Below, piece by piece: positions 27,553 through 35,007 of a stretch of 64,000 nt of DNA (the stretch's first letter is position 1; each line of letters begins with the position of its first letter). Under the pieces are notes generated by a model. It did no database searches and had not been told where the DNA came from. It was given only the letters and a program-made list of their open reading frames with translations. This DNA is from Chloroflexota bacterium (GTDB lineage: Bacteria > Chloroflexota > Anaerolineae > Anaerolineales > Villigracilaceae), in contig JAKOVF010000013.1 of NCBI GenBank assembly GCA_029782225.1, forward strand, positions 1 through 64,000, written 5' to 3'. Position numbers and translations under genes: made by a program.

Positions 27553-27590
27553 AAAGAAGGGCTGCCCTTCTCTTTGGACAGCCCTTCTTT
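27553..27590 (-). terminator. Rho-independent terminator after rubrerythrin
   Basis: AAAGAAGGGCTG (27553-27564) and CAGCCCTTCTTT (27579-27590) form a 12-bp perfect stem. Minus-strand reading ends in CTTCTTTTTG. Confidence 0.9.
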
Positions 27591-27611
27591 CAGGTAATCA
27601 CGGAAAACAGC

Positions 27612-28109
27612 CTACACCAGGATGAACTTGTCTGGCTTGGTGCCACACACCTTGCATGGCTCGGTCGGTTTGCCCATTTCGATGTTGCCGCAGACCGGAC
27701 AAAGATAGAATTCCACCTCTGTCAGATCCTTGCCCTGCTTCACTGCCTCAAGCGCCAGGGCGTACAACCTGGCATGAACTGCCTCAGCTTCCACAGCGTA
27801 ACCAAACATCCGCCTGGCTTTGTGTTCATCGGCCACAGCCTGATCGAGCATCGGTGGGTACATCTCTTTGTACTCGTACGTCTCGCCCTCGATCGCCGCC
27901 TGCAGGTTGTCAGCCGTTGCTCCGACCTTCTCCATCGCCGCCAGGTGTCCCTCGGCGTGAATGCGCTCGGCTTCCGCTGCTGTGCGGAACAGCCGCGCCA
28001 CATTCGGAAAACCCTCCCGCTCGGCCTTCTTCGCAAAGGCACGATACTTCTGATTTGCCTGGCTTTCTCCGGCAAATGAGTCCTTCAAATTGTCCAGTGT
28101 AGTTGCCAT
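27612..28109 (-). CDS. Rubrerythrin
   Basis: A 165-aa non-haem di-iron peroxidase that reduces hydrogen peroxide to water in the cytosol. The N-terminal four-helix bundle has iron ligands in FAGESQANQKYRAFA, AEAERIHAEGH, EGETYEY and ADEHKARRMF with EAVHARLY. The C-terminal rubredoxin-like domain has CPVCGNIEMG and CKVCG (two CxxC). The length is slightly shorter than classical rubrerythrin (about 190 aa) but complete. AAAGGAG lies 6-7 nt before ATG 28109. TTATAATTA on the minus strand at 28170-28162 could serve as -10 or as half a PerR site. It is next to perR and katG. Confidence 0.96.
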   Translation of the reverse strand: MATTLDNLKDSFAGESQANQKYRAFAKKAEREGFPNVARLFRTAAEAERIHAEGHLAAMEKVGATADNLQAAIEGETYEYKEMYPPMLDQAVADEHKARRMFGYAVEAEAVHARLYALALEAVKQGKDLTEVEFYLCPVCGNIEMGKPTEPCKVCGTKPDKFILV

Positions 28110-28186
28110 GTCGGCTCCTTTTATATCAATTGAAAAACTTGCTTATTGTGAATTCCTTCATTAATTATAACACTGGAGCCAAACTC

Positions 28187-29095
28187 TTATGCCCAACTCC
28201 GCGCCCCACTCAAAAACGACTTTCCGCTCATGGCCTTCTTTCCCGATGGCTGCACTTCATCGAGGACCAGGATCCCGTTGCCCACGCCGACTGCGGGCTG
28301 GTCCCGCCAAATCAGCCTTTGCCCCGCTGGAACACTCCCTTCTTCGACATGGGCATGATGAACCTTGAGCATTGCTCCATGAAAATCCATGAATGCGCCG
28401 GGCCACGGGTTGAAGGCGCGCACACGCCGCGCCAGCTCCTCTGCAGGCCGCGTGAAATCGAGCCGGCCTTCCCCTTTTTTCAGCATGGGAGCATAGGTCA
28501 TACCTGCCTCGGGTTGAGGAGTCGGCGCAAGTTTCCCGGATAAATAATCGGGCAGTGTGTCGAGCAGGAGTTCCGCCCCCAGCGTGGATAGCTTCTCGAA
28601 AACGGAGCCAGCCGTATCGTCCTGCGTGAGGCGAATGGATCTTTGACTCAGCATCGGCCCGGTGTCGAGTCCCGCATCCATCTTCATGATCGTCACGCCT
28701 GTCTCCGTATCTCCGTGCAAAATGGCAGCATTGATCGGAGCCGCGCCGCGCCATCTCGGCAGCAAAGAAGCATGAACATTAATGCAGCCGAAACGCGGCA
28801 GGTCCAACACATCCTGCTTCAAGATCTGACCGAACGCCGCAACGACAATCACCTCCGGGGACCACGCGCGCAGTTGCTCCATCGCTTCCGGCTGGCGGAG
28901 TTTCTCGGGCTGAATGACAGGCAGGTTTAATTCCAGTGCAAGTTGCTTTACAGGCGGGGCTTTCAATTCGCGGCCGCGGCCAGAGGGGCGGTCCGGTTGC
29001 GTAACAACGCCAATGACCTGATATGAGCCTGCCAGAGCTCGCAGGCTCGGCAATGCAAAATCAGGCGAACCCATGAAGACGATCTTTGTAGACAT
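28187..29095 (-). CDS. fmt: Methionyl-tRNA formyltransferase
   Basis: A 302-aa cytosolic enzyme that formylates Met-tRNAfMet using 10-formyltetrahydrofolate. N-terminal VFMGSPDFALPSLRAL, the hallmark NVHASLLPRWRGAAPINAAI with catalytic Asn and His, and GDTETGVTIMKMDAGLDTGPML with catalytic Asp are all present. The C-terminal OB-like domain (ARRVRAFNPWPGAF) binds tRNA. The length is normal. There is no ribosome site before ATG 29095, but TGCTAGAAT ends 6 nt upstream, so the mRNA may be leaderless. No def gene is seen nearby. Confidence 0.97.
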   Translation of the reverse strand: MSTKIVFMGSPDFALPSLRALAGSYQVIGVVTQPDRPSGRGRELKAPPVKQLALELNLPVIQPEKLRQPEAMEQLRAWSPEVIVVAAFGQILKQDVLDLPRFGCINVHASLLPRWRGAAPINAAILHGDTETGVTIMKMDAGLDTGPMLSQRSIRLTQDDTAGSVFEKLSTLGAELLLDTLPDYLSGKLAPTPQPEAGMTYAPMLKKGEGRLDFTRPAEELARRVRAFNPWPGAFMDFHGAMLKVHHAHVEEGSVPAGQRLIWRDQPAVGVGNGILVLDEVQPSGKKAMSGKSFLSGARSWA

Positions 29096-29101
29096 ATTTT
29101 G

Positions 29102-29110
29102 ATTCTAGCA
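29102..29110 (-). promoter_or_regulatory. Extended -10 box directly before fmt
   Basis: Minus strand TGCTAGAAT (TAGAAT at 29107-29102), followed by C, six bases before ATG 29095. It resembles TGCTATAATC at 3864 and 7207. Confidence 0.45.
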
Positions 29111-29119
29111 TAGCAGCCC

Positions 29120-29179
29120 GGAGTCAAACGTCTCCCGACGTTTGAAGCGCATGACGCAAGTCTGGAGACTTTGGACTCC
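29120..29179. repeat. Nested inverted repeat between fmt and DUF4870
   Basis: The outer arms are GGAGTC (29120-29125) and GACTCC (29174-29179). Inside are two hairpins, AAACGTC/GACGTTT (29126-29132 and 29137-29143) and AGTCT/AGACT (29159-29170), giving a cloverleaf-like layout. No tRNA features are present. Confidence 0.5.
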
Positions 29180-29215
29180 TTTTAACTGCACAGTACCAAT
29201 GGTGGAATCATTTGG

Positions 29216-29244
29216 TTGATTTTTGATTGGAATGGTTGTACAAT
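29216..29244 (+). promoter_or_regulatory. Sigma-70 promoter for the DUF4870 gene
   Basis: TTGATT (29216-29221) and TACAAT (29239-29244) with a 17-base spacer. The start near 29251 leaves a leader of about 30 nt containing GGAGGAG. Confidence 0.6.
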
Positions 29245-29280
29245 AACGAAAATCCAAACTCAGATTATTCGGAGGAGATT

Positions 29281-29610
29281 ATGTCTAATGAACCTATGAT
29301 GGAAACCACCAGCGATGACAAGCTGTGGGCGCTGCTTGCCTATGTGCTTACGCCGATCGTCCCGATCATTATCATGTTAATGGAAGACAAGAAAAACCGC
29401 CCATTCATCAAGGCGCATAACGCGCAGGCTTTGGTCGTCGGGGTGGTAAACCTCATCCTGACAGCCGTTCTCGGTTGGACTTTGGTCCTGTCATGCGTGC
29501 CTTTGATCGTTTGGTTTGTTTGTATTTATTGGGGCATCCAGGCCTACAATGGCAAGATGGTGGAGATCCCCGTCATTACGAATTTTGTGAAGAATCAGGG
29601 TTGGGCATAG
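29281..29610 (+). CDS. DUF4870 (Tic20-like) small membrane protein
   Basis: A 109-aa membrane protein. The N-terminal polar segment ends DDKLWALLAYVLTPIVPIIIM (first helix, in part), then KKNRPFIKAHNAQALVVGVV, the Asn/His-containing signature of DUF4870, and two more helices up to WFVCIYWGIQAYNG. Members are uncharacterised. ATG 29281 is fixed by GGAGGAG 6-7 nt upstream, and the promoter at 29216-29244 rules out the longer in-frame start at 29227. It is the only plus-strand gene in a minus-strand block and has its own promoter and terminator. Confidence 0.88.
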   Translation: MSNEPMMETTSDDKLWALLAYVLTPIVPIIIMLMEDKKNRPFIKAHNAQALVVGVVNLILTAVLGWTLVLSCVPLIVWFVCIYWGIQAYNGKMVEIPVITNFVKNQGWA

Positions 29611-29625
29611 GTTCCAACAGGCTTT

Positions 29626-29658
29626 AAAGAACTCGCGGTGCATGCCGCGAGTTCTTTT
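29626..29658 (+). terminator. Rho-independent terminator after DUF4870
   Basis: AAAGAACTCGCGG (29626-29638) and CCGCGAGTTCTTT (29645-29657) form a 13-bp perfect stem with a 6-nt loop and a T run. Confidence 0.92.
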
Positions 29659-29692
29659 ATTTCCAGACCAGACAAGAATCCTGGAAGAATAG

Positions 29693-29724
29693 AAAGTCCC
29701 TTATGCAAGCACATGAGGGACTTT
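29693..29724 (-). terminator. Probable terminator of the LCP gene
   Basis: AAAGTCCCT (29693-29701) and AGGGACTTT (29716-29724) form a 9-bp stem located 24 bases after the stop of the minus-strand LCP gene. Minus-strand downstream sequence is CTATTCTT, a weak T tract. Confidence 0.55.
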
Positions 29725-29747
29725 ATTCTATATTGCTGCACCCACGG

Positions 29748-31445
29748 TTACGGGATCGTGCCAGCGATGTCCGAGCCTACACGGATCTCGATGTCCACGG
29801 TTGAAGTGGGATCAGGGTTAAACCGAATCTGACGGGAGGAAAATCCATACAGGCTGATGAGATAGCGCAAGGTGTAAAGCTTGGGTCCGTACACGACAAT
29901 AACCGTTGAACTGTAGGCCTCAGAGGCCTGACCTACTTCGGTCACATTCATGCCCTGTGATTGGAAGAATGTGCCAGCGCGATTCTCCAGACCTGTGAAC
30001 GTACCATCCAGAATACGGACGCGGGCTTCCTCCTGCTGCATCAAGACCCTCGGATCGCCGGTGGCCAGGGCACTGGACGGGCCGCCGGTGGTGAAGATCT
30101 CATCGCGCAGGACACGGATCTTATCTGAAATCGGCTTGAGGATGCTGGCGTTCTGCCCTCCCAAAATCACATTATCAAGTGTGACCATCAATGTATCGAT
30201 CACGCCAGTCTTGATGCTTTCACGCGAAATATCCTTTCCCAGCACAGCCAGCTTGATGGCATCTTCAAGCGACATATTGGTATGAATACCCGCAGAGAAT
30301 TGATTGTAGAGTGTAGGAGCCTGCGTAATCAGGGTTGAGAACACGGCAGGGTCGAAAATCTTCTTCTGCAATGCAAAAATGACCTGCTGCTGGCGCTTCG
30401 CGCGGTCCACGTCTCCGCCTTCGGTGTGGCGCGTGCGGGCATAAGCCAGCGCCACATCGCCATTCATGTGACGATAGCCGCAACAGGTGACTTTCACATG
30501 GTTCGGGTCGCCGGGAGCAGGCCGCACTGCAGTTGCTTTTGTAATCAGGCCGGGCTGACCGGAGCCTGAGGCGGCTCCTTTTGTGATGTCCGGCAGCGTA
30601 TCGATTCCGTCTGCCTGCACGGCTGATGCAATCACCCACGCCTTTCCATCCGGGCCGGACGGGTACTGGATTTGAAGGAAGTTACCGCCAGTGGTTCTAC
30701 CCACCAGCGTTACCTTATCATTTGCAGCGAGTCTGCCCAGCAGGTCATAACCGGGGCCCACTAGATCCAATTCAAGGTTTTGGTCAACGTACACATCAAT
30801 GCCGCCGAGATAATCGATCAGGCTTGTGAAAGTTCCAAAGTCCACCTGGAGATAATAATCAACCGGCACACCGATGAACTGCGAAACGGTTTTCATCGCC
30901 AGTCCGGGCCCGCCCCCCGGGAGTTTATTCCCCTCGCCAGATGAATATGCGGTGTTGATACGACTATACCCAAAGCCTGGGATATTGACCCACATATCGC
31001 GTGGAATCGAGAGCATTCCAGCAGTCTTTGTGACCGGATCAATCGTGAAGATGATCATCGTGTCGGAGCGCGGCGGGCCTTCATTGGCCTGCCAGTCGCG
31101 GTAATCAAGACCAATGAATAGGATATTGATGCGGCTGGCCCCATCCCAGGCGGGCGGCAGAACATCCACCGCTGCCGGAACGGGTGTGGCTGGCGCGGCC
31201 GGTATGATGGCTGTACCCTGATCATTCACGACAGGTGTACTTAAAGGGTCGACTGTCGCTCCTGAACAGGATGCGGGAGCCAGCCCCGGCAAATTGGTGA
31301 GGTGCCAACAAGTGGTCAGGTTGCGAGTCAGCAGGAAAGCGCCAATTCCGAGCAGCAGTGCGACCCCCCAGAAAGCAATTTTTCCGATAGACAGATGCCC
31401 CATTTTCGGCAATTTTATTTTCTTCAAGAATTCAAATCGATTCAT
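29748..31445 (-). CDS. LytR-CpsA-Psr (LCP) family protein with SH3b-like insertion
   Basis: A 565-aa cell-envelope enzyme class that ligates glycopolymers from lipid carriers to peptidoglycan outside the membrane. One N-terminal helix (about 22-42), a Pro/Ala/Thr linker, then the LCP domain: INILFIGLDYRD, RSDTMIIFTIDPV, MLSIPRDMWVNIPGFG, GRINTAYSSG-like YSRINTAYSSGEG, YLGGIDVYVD, and HMNGDVALAYARTRHTEGGDVDRAKRQQ with the polyprenyl-phosphate-binding Arg and Asp residues. Between LGGIDVYVDQ and GYRHMNGD lies an extra block (about residues 230-285: LGRLAANDKVTLVGRTTGG, LQIQYPSG, KAWVIASAVQ) that reads like a bacterial SH3 domain. A LytR_C-type domain ends the protein. GAGAGAA precedes ATG 31445. 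Confidence 0.92.
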   Translation of the reverse strand: MNRFEFLKKIKLPKMGHLSIGKIAFWGVALLLGIGAFLLTRNLTTCWHLTNLPGLAPASCSGATVDPLSTPVVNDQGTAIIPAAPATPVPAAVDVLPPAWDGASRINILFIGLDYRDWQANEGPPRSDTMIIFTIDPVTKTAGMLSIPRDMWVNIPGFGYSRINTAYSSGEGNKLPGGGPGLAMKTVSQFIGVPVDYYLQVDFGTFTSLIDYLGGIDVYVDQNLELDLVGPGYDLLGRLAANDKVTLVGRTTGGNFLQIQYPSGPDGKAWVIASAVQADGIDTLPDITKGAASGSGQPGLITKATAVRPAPGDPNHVKVTCCGYRHMNGDVALAYARTRHTEGGDVDRAKRQQQVIFALQKKIFDPAVFSTLITQAPTLYNQFSAGIHTNMSLEDAIKLAVLGKDISRESIKTGVIDTLMVTLDNVILGGQNASILKPISDKIRVLRDEIFTTGGPSSALATGDPRVLMQQEEARVRILDGTFTGLENRAGTFFQSQGMNVTEVGQASEAYSSTVIVVYGPKLYTLRYLISLYGFSSRQIRFNPDPTSTVDIEIRVGSDIAGTIP

Positions 31446-31480
31446 TTTCTCTCAATGTATGATGTGGCGACGATGCCATT

Positions 31481-32053
31481 TCAAGGCTTAACATATACCA
31501 TAGTCAGACCGAGCCGGTCCAAGGCCTCTCTGGCCCAGTACTGCACGACAGCAGACTCATCTGAAAGCGCGTCCATCATCGTTTTGATGGCACGGTGGTC
31601 TTTGATCTCGGCCAGGGCACGCAGAGCAATGATCCGGACACCCGTCGGCGCATTCTTCATGACTTCGAGGAGAGCCGGCACCGAGGGGCCTCCGATTCCA
31701 GCCAGCGCGTTGCCCGCCAAGCCTGCCGTGAGCGAGTCCGTGTCAGACAGTGCTTTGACAAGAGCCGGTACGGCAGCCTCGCCCGGGTGGCTACACAAAG
31801 CCAGAGCAACTCCCGCGCGGACTTCCGGGGCAGAGTCGCTGAGAAGCGGGATCAGGTCTTCGGTCCGCGTGTGAGGCGACTCTGCCAGGGCGCGAACTGC
31901 CCACCAGCGCTGATCCACCTCGGGAGAACGCGTCAAATCCACCAACGCGGGGATCAAGTCCCGGCCTTCTGCCAGGATGGCTGGAATGACTGATTCGGCG
32001 CGGGAGTCGTCGCCGCTGGTCAACTCGGCCAGCAGTTGATCTGGATTCAGCAC
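31481..32053 (-). CDS. HEAT-repeat protein
   Basis: A 190-aa all-helical protein with about five HEAT/PBS-lyase-like repeats. Each repeat has two helices and the pattern A-V-R-A-L-x-x (DQRWWAVRALAESP, PEVRAGVALALCSHPGEAAVPALVKAL, VRIIALRALAEIKDHRAIKTMMDAL, AVVQYWAREALDRLG). Such repeats are protein-binding scaffolds; no catalytic motif is present. It lies 10 bases downstream of the Trm112-like gene, and the next gene in the same direction is the LCP gene, so these may be one transcript. Function unknown. Confidence 0.8.
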   Translation of the reverse strand: MLNPDQLLAELTSGDDSRAESVIPAILAEGRDLIPALVDLTRSPEVDQRWWAVRALAESPHTRTEDLIPLLSDSAPEVRAGVALALCSHPGEAAVPALVKALSDTDSLTAGLAGNALAGIGGPSVPALLEVMKNAPTGVRIIALRALAEIKDHRAIKTMMDALSDESAVVQYWAREALDRLGLTMVYVKP

Positions 32054-32062
32054 TCGGTTCCT

Positions 32063-32281
32063 TTACTTGGCTGGCGGAGGGACGGGAAGTTTATCCGTCT
32101 CAGTATCTTTCCATTTATCCCCTTCATCAATCAACATCACAGGAATGTCATCCACAATGGGATATTTGCGGCCGCAATCCTGGCAGATCAACCATGCATC
32201 CCGGTGCAGGGTCAGCAACCCATCTTTCTCACGTACACAGTTTGGGCAACGTAGTATTTCAAGCAGCTCTGGACTGACCAT
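32063..32281 (-). CDS. Trm112-family zinc-ribbon protein
   Basis: A 72-aa protein with MVSPELLEILRCPNC, then LICQDCGRKYPIVDDIPVMLIDE: two CxxC pairs in a Trm112/YcaR-like fold. Eukaryal and archaeal Trm112 activates methyltransferases; bacterial single-domain members such as YcaR are uncharacterised. The C-terminal Pro-rich tail is short. It is upstream of the HEAT-repeat gene in the same direction. Confidence 0.88.
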   Translation of the reverse strand: MVSPELLEILRCPNCVREKDGLLTLHRDAWLICQDCGRKYPIVDDIPVMLIDEGDKWKDTETDKLPVPPPAK

Positions 32282-32358
32282 GTTTTCTCCTCGTACCGCA
32301 GCGCGGCCACAGTATTTGTGTTGTCAAGGCAATGATTTTACCATGTAGAAAATGACCA

Positions 32359-34248
32359 TTAAGACGTCGGACCCACACAAAGCCCCTCCCTCTTGGCCTT
32401 CTTATCCGGATTCTCAGTACCGGGGCCATACTGACAGACGGCCTGCCATGGCTGGTAGTGCGTTTGGAATTGATCCGTGAAGTAGACCTGCCCATTGCGA
32501 TACACCGTGCGCGTCACCGTGACATCTGCGCCCTGGGCAGCATAATCAACCTGCTTGATCTCATTGCGACTCAGGTCAGGATTTTCTTCAAACAACGGCT
32601 TCGGCGCGGGAACCGTGTTAATGGGGCCAGTAGTGTTCCAATCCACTGTTCGTCCATCGGACGTGGAGTAGAGTTTCCAGGTCAGCGTGCGGGCGGCCGT
32701 GTCTACATAGGTTTCCATCAGCAGCCAGTACGGAGTGTCATTCGTGAATTTAAAATCTACCAACGGGAAATAGACAGTTGCGTCAAGACCGGCCAGCGAT
32801 GGGTCCACATCGTTGCTGGCGGTCTTTTCGTAATAGGAAACGCGGTATGCGTGCGGGATTCTTTCCACCACGGGGAAGCCCGCGAAGAACACCGCACGGA
32901 ACAAGGTGGTACTCACCTGGCACACGCCGCCGCCCACACCCTTGATCGTCCTTCCACCGTAAATGATGAGGGCTTCCGCAAATCCGTTCTCGAGGCTCAC
33001 ATCGCCCATGGCATTCCCCATCGAGAAGGTTTCACCGGGCGCGACCAGCACGCCATGGAATTGTCCCGCGGCCGCAGTAATATTTTGAATCCGTTCTGCG
33101 CTCGAGCCATAGAAATAGCTGGTGTACGCGCCGACCTGCTGCGTGATTCCCAGTTCCGCACCCGTCGCAGTATCCGTAACAGCGGGTTGAGCTTCTGCGA
33201 CAGAGAGCGCAATATTATGTTCTCCGCGCAGGAGCGCATCGTTGATCAAACCGATGCTGGCTTCCACATCCATGACGCGACCTACTTGAGATGACGCCAT
33301 TAATTCCAGTTGTCCGGTCTGATCATTGAAGATGAACTTCGGGTTCGCTGGCTGACGGTCTACGGAGGGCTTGAGATCGGTCAAGACGGCCCGCAAAGCG
33401 GTTGGGTCGAGTCCCACGCGGACCTCAGACTGGCCGCCGTTAGCGACGCGGCTCACGGCGATCATCTTCGCCACAACGGCCACATCATAAGTCCACGGGC
33501 CGGGGTCACCTTCGCGGTAGTTCGGCACGGTCAACACCAGCGGCTGACTCAGAATTCGCCGCGCGGCATCCGCTTGCGACGACACATCCATGATCTGGGG
33601 TGCGATCTGCTGGATGACCAGAGCCACTTCCCCATCCCGGAAAGACTGCAGCTGCGCACCCAGGTAGATCAGCGTGGCATCGAGATTCAACTGGCGTCCA
33701 ACCTGCCCGGGCTGTGCAACGACATCGGTGCCCTGCACCTGTAAGCTGGCTTCAACCACCGGCTGGTCCACCTGTGTCCCGATATTTTGCAAATAGCTGT
33801 ACGCCACACGTTGATCGAAGATCACCACCGGCGGGACATCTGTCCCAGATCCGCTCGCACGAATCTGACCGGCCAGCGCGCCGAAGAGCCCGCCCTGGCG
33901 GCCCAGGTGGTATGCGGCCAGCGCGCTGGCAGAGGGATCAAACACCATCCCTAATTCCGCCGGCGCAGCAACCCAGACCTTTTCTCCATCGCGAAAGATA
34001 ATTTTTCCTGTAATCGGAAATGAAAGGGTCTGGCTGAGCTTCAGCGCGGCGTCATTTGGCGAAAGGCCGGAGACATTGACCCCGGCAACCGAAACACCCG
34101 GGAAGATGCGCCCGGCATAGATCAATTGATAGCCAAGCACCCATAAAATGACTGCGCCCAGAAATAAGGTCAACCCGGCCGCAAGAGCCGCGATGAACTG
34201 CTTGACCATGTTTTGTCGTTTTTGAAGGGGATAAGAAATTGTCGCCAT
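32359..34248 (-). CDS. VanW family protein with peptidoglycan-binding domains
   Basis: A 629-aa exported envelope protein. A single N-terminal helix (about 18-40) is followed by two PG_binding_4-type domains (about 50-200 and 205-360; VAGVNVSGLSPNDAALKL opens the first). The VanW domain follows (about 395-520), with ETFSMGNAMGDVSLENGFAEA, KGVGGGVCQVSTTLFRAVFFAG, ERIPHAYRVSYYE and LDATVYFPLVDFKFTN, and the protein ends in a G5-like tail. VanW is found in vancomycin-resistance loci but its activity is unknown; the architecture points to binding of cell-wall peptides. ATG 34248 has TATAAT 8 nt upstream and no ribosome site, so a leaderless start is likely; ATG 34209 is the alternative. Confidence 0.9.
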   Translation of the reverse strand: MATISYPLQKRQNMVKQFIAALAAGLTLFLGAVILWVLGYQLIYAGRIFPGVSVAGVNVSGLSPNDAALKLSQTLSFPITGKIIFRDGEKVWVAAPAELGMVFDPSASALAAYHLGRQGGLFGALAGQIRASGSGTDVPPVVIFDQRVAYSYLQNIGTQVDQPVVEASLQVQGTDVVAQPGQVGRQLNLDATLIYLGAQLQSFRDGEVALVIQQIAPQIMDVSSQADAARRILSQPLVLTVPNYREGDPGPWTYDVAVVAKMIAVSRVANGGQSEVRVGLDPTALRAVLTDLKPSVDRQPANPKFIFNDQTGQLELMASSQVGRVMDVEASIGLINDALLRGEHNIALSVAEAQPAVTDTATGAELGITQQVGAYTSYFYGSSAERIQNITAAAGQFHGVLVAPGETFSMGNAMGDVSLENGFAEALIIYGGRTIKGVGGGVCQVSTTLFRAVFFAGFPVVERIPHAYRVSYYEKTASNDVDPSLAGLDATVYFPLVDFKFTNDTPYWLLMETYVDTAARTLTWKLYSTSDGRTVDWNTTGPINTVPAPKPLFEENPDLSRNEIKQVDYAAQGADVTVTRTVYRNGQVYFTDQFQTHYQPWQAVCQYGPGTENPDKKAKREGLCVGPTS

Positions 34249-34256
34249 ACGAAAAG

Positions 34257-34262
34257 ATTATA
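34257..34262 (-). promoter_or_regulatory. -10 box directly before the VanW gene
   Basis: Minus-strand TATAAT (34262-34257), followed by C, ends 8 nt before ATG 34248. There is no Shine-Dalgarno sequence. Confidence 0.5.
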
Positions 34263-34335
34263 ACGAAGAATCAAAACGAAATATGAGAAGAATATGAACT
34301 TCTAAGCATGACGGCAGCCGAACGGAAAAGGTTCC

Positions 34336-34929
34336 TCAGAATTTCAGCCATGGGACAAGCATCGGAGTGCCGCGCCGGTACGCTTCATACGCCTGACCAA
34401 ACTCCCGCAGCAGCTTGCGCTCCTCGAAATAGGCGCCGATCAAAATATAAATTGTCAAACCGATATAGAAAACGAACGTGTTGAGACTGACAGCCGGGGA
34501 TAGCCAGATGAAAAGCAGGCCAAATGTATACAGGGGATGCCGGATGTAACGATAAAGTCCCGTTGTTACAAGCCGGGAGGGTTTCTCCTCATTCGTGAAC
34601 AATTGACTCACTCCGATGAAGGAAAGCACATCGGTTTGCAAAAGGCTGATCATCAACAATAAGGCTGAAAGCGCCTGTCCTGCCAGCATGAGATAATGCC
34701 ATGGCGAGGGAACGGAATACAGAGGCTGGTCCGGCAGGGTCAGCATCAGATAAAGGATGGGCAGGAAACTCAGTACGGCAAAAATATTGTAGCCCAGCCG
34801 GTAGAGATGCATCAATCCATCCCCAAGCGTACGGCGCATGAAATTCTTGAACAGGTTCGAAGCAAGCAGGGAATGGACAACACCCCAGATGGCTATGGCA
34901 GCAATGAGGAGCAGGATGTTCATGGGCAT
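34336..34929 (-). CDS. Isoprenylcysteine methyltransferase / NnrU-like membrane methyltransferase
   Basis: A 197-aa polytopic membrane protein with about five helices. The C-terminal half has LVTTGLYRYIRHPLYTFGLLFIW and, after the last helix, EERKLLREFGQAYEAYRRGTP (each a known block of the ICMT/PEMT-like family, in which the RHP and E-R residues bind SAM). The N-terminal half (IWGVVHSLLASNLFKNFMRR) is more like NnrU/MddA-type proteins. It probably methylates a small thiol or lipid in the membrane; the substrate cannot be assigned. AAAGGA precedes ATG 34929 by 4 nt; ATG 34923 is an alternative. Confidence 0.82.
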   Translation of the reverse strand: MPMNILLLIAAIAIWGVVHSLLASNLFKNFMRRTLGDGLMHLYRLGYNIFAVLSFLPILYLMLTLPDQPLYSVPSPWHYLMLAGQALSALLLMISLLQTDVLSFIGVSQLFTNEEKPSRLVTTGLYRYIRHPLYTFGLLFIWLSPAVSLNTFVFYIGLTIYILIGAYFEERKLLREFGQAYEAYRRGTPMLVPWLKF

Positions 34930-35007
34930 TCTATCCTTTAAAGCATAATGACGACCCGAGTCGTCACTATGCTTACAAACAAGATCATCATCTGTCAGGA
35001 ATGTAGA

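Noticed and set aside
29120-29179. A tRNA-like cloverleaf
   Set aside because: It lacks the acceptor stem, D-loop, anticodon and TTCGA features; it is a nested repeat.
29227-29280. A longer N-terminus for the DUF4870 protein (start at 29227)
   Set aside because: A TTGATT-N17-TACAAT promoter covers this part and GGAGGAG sits before ATG 29281.
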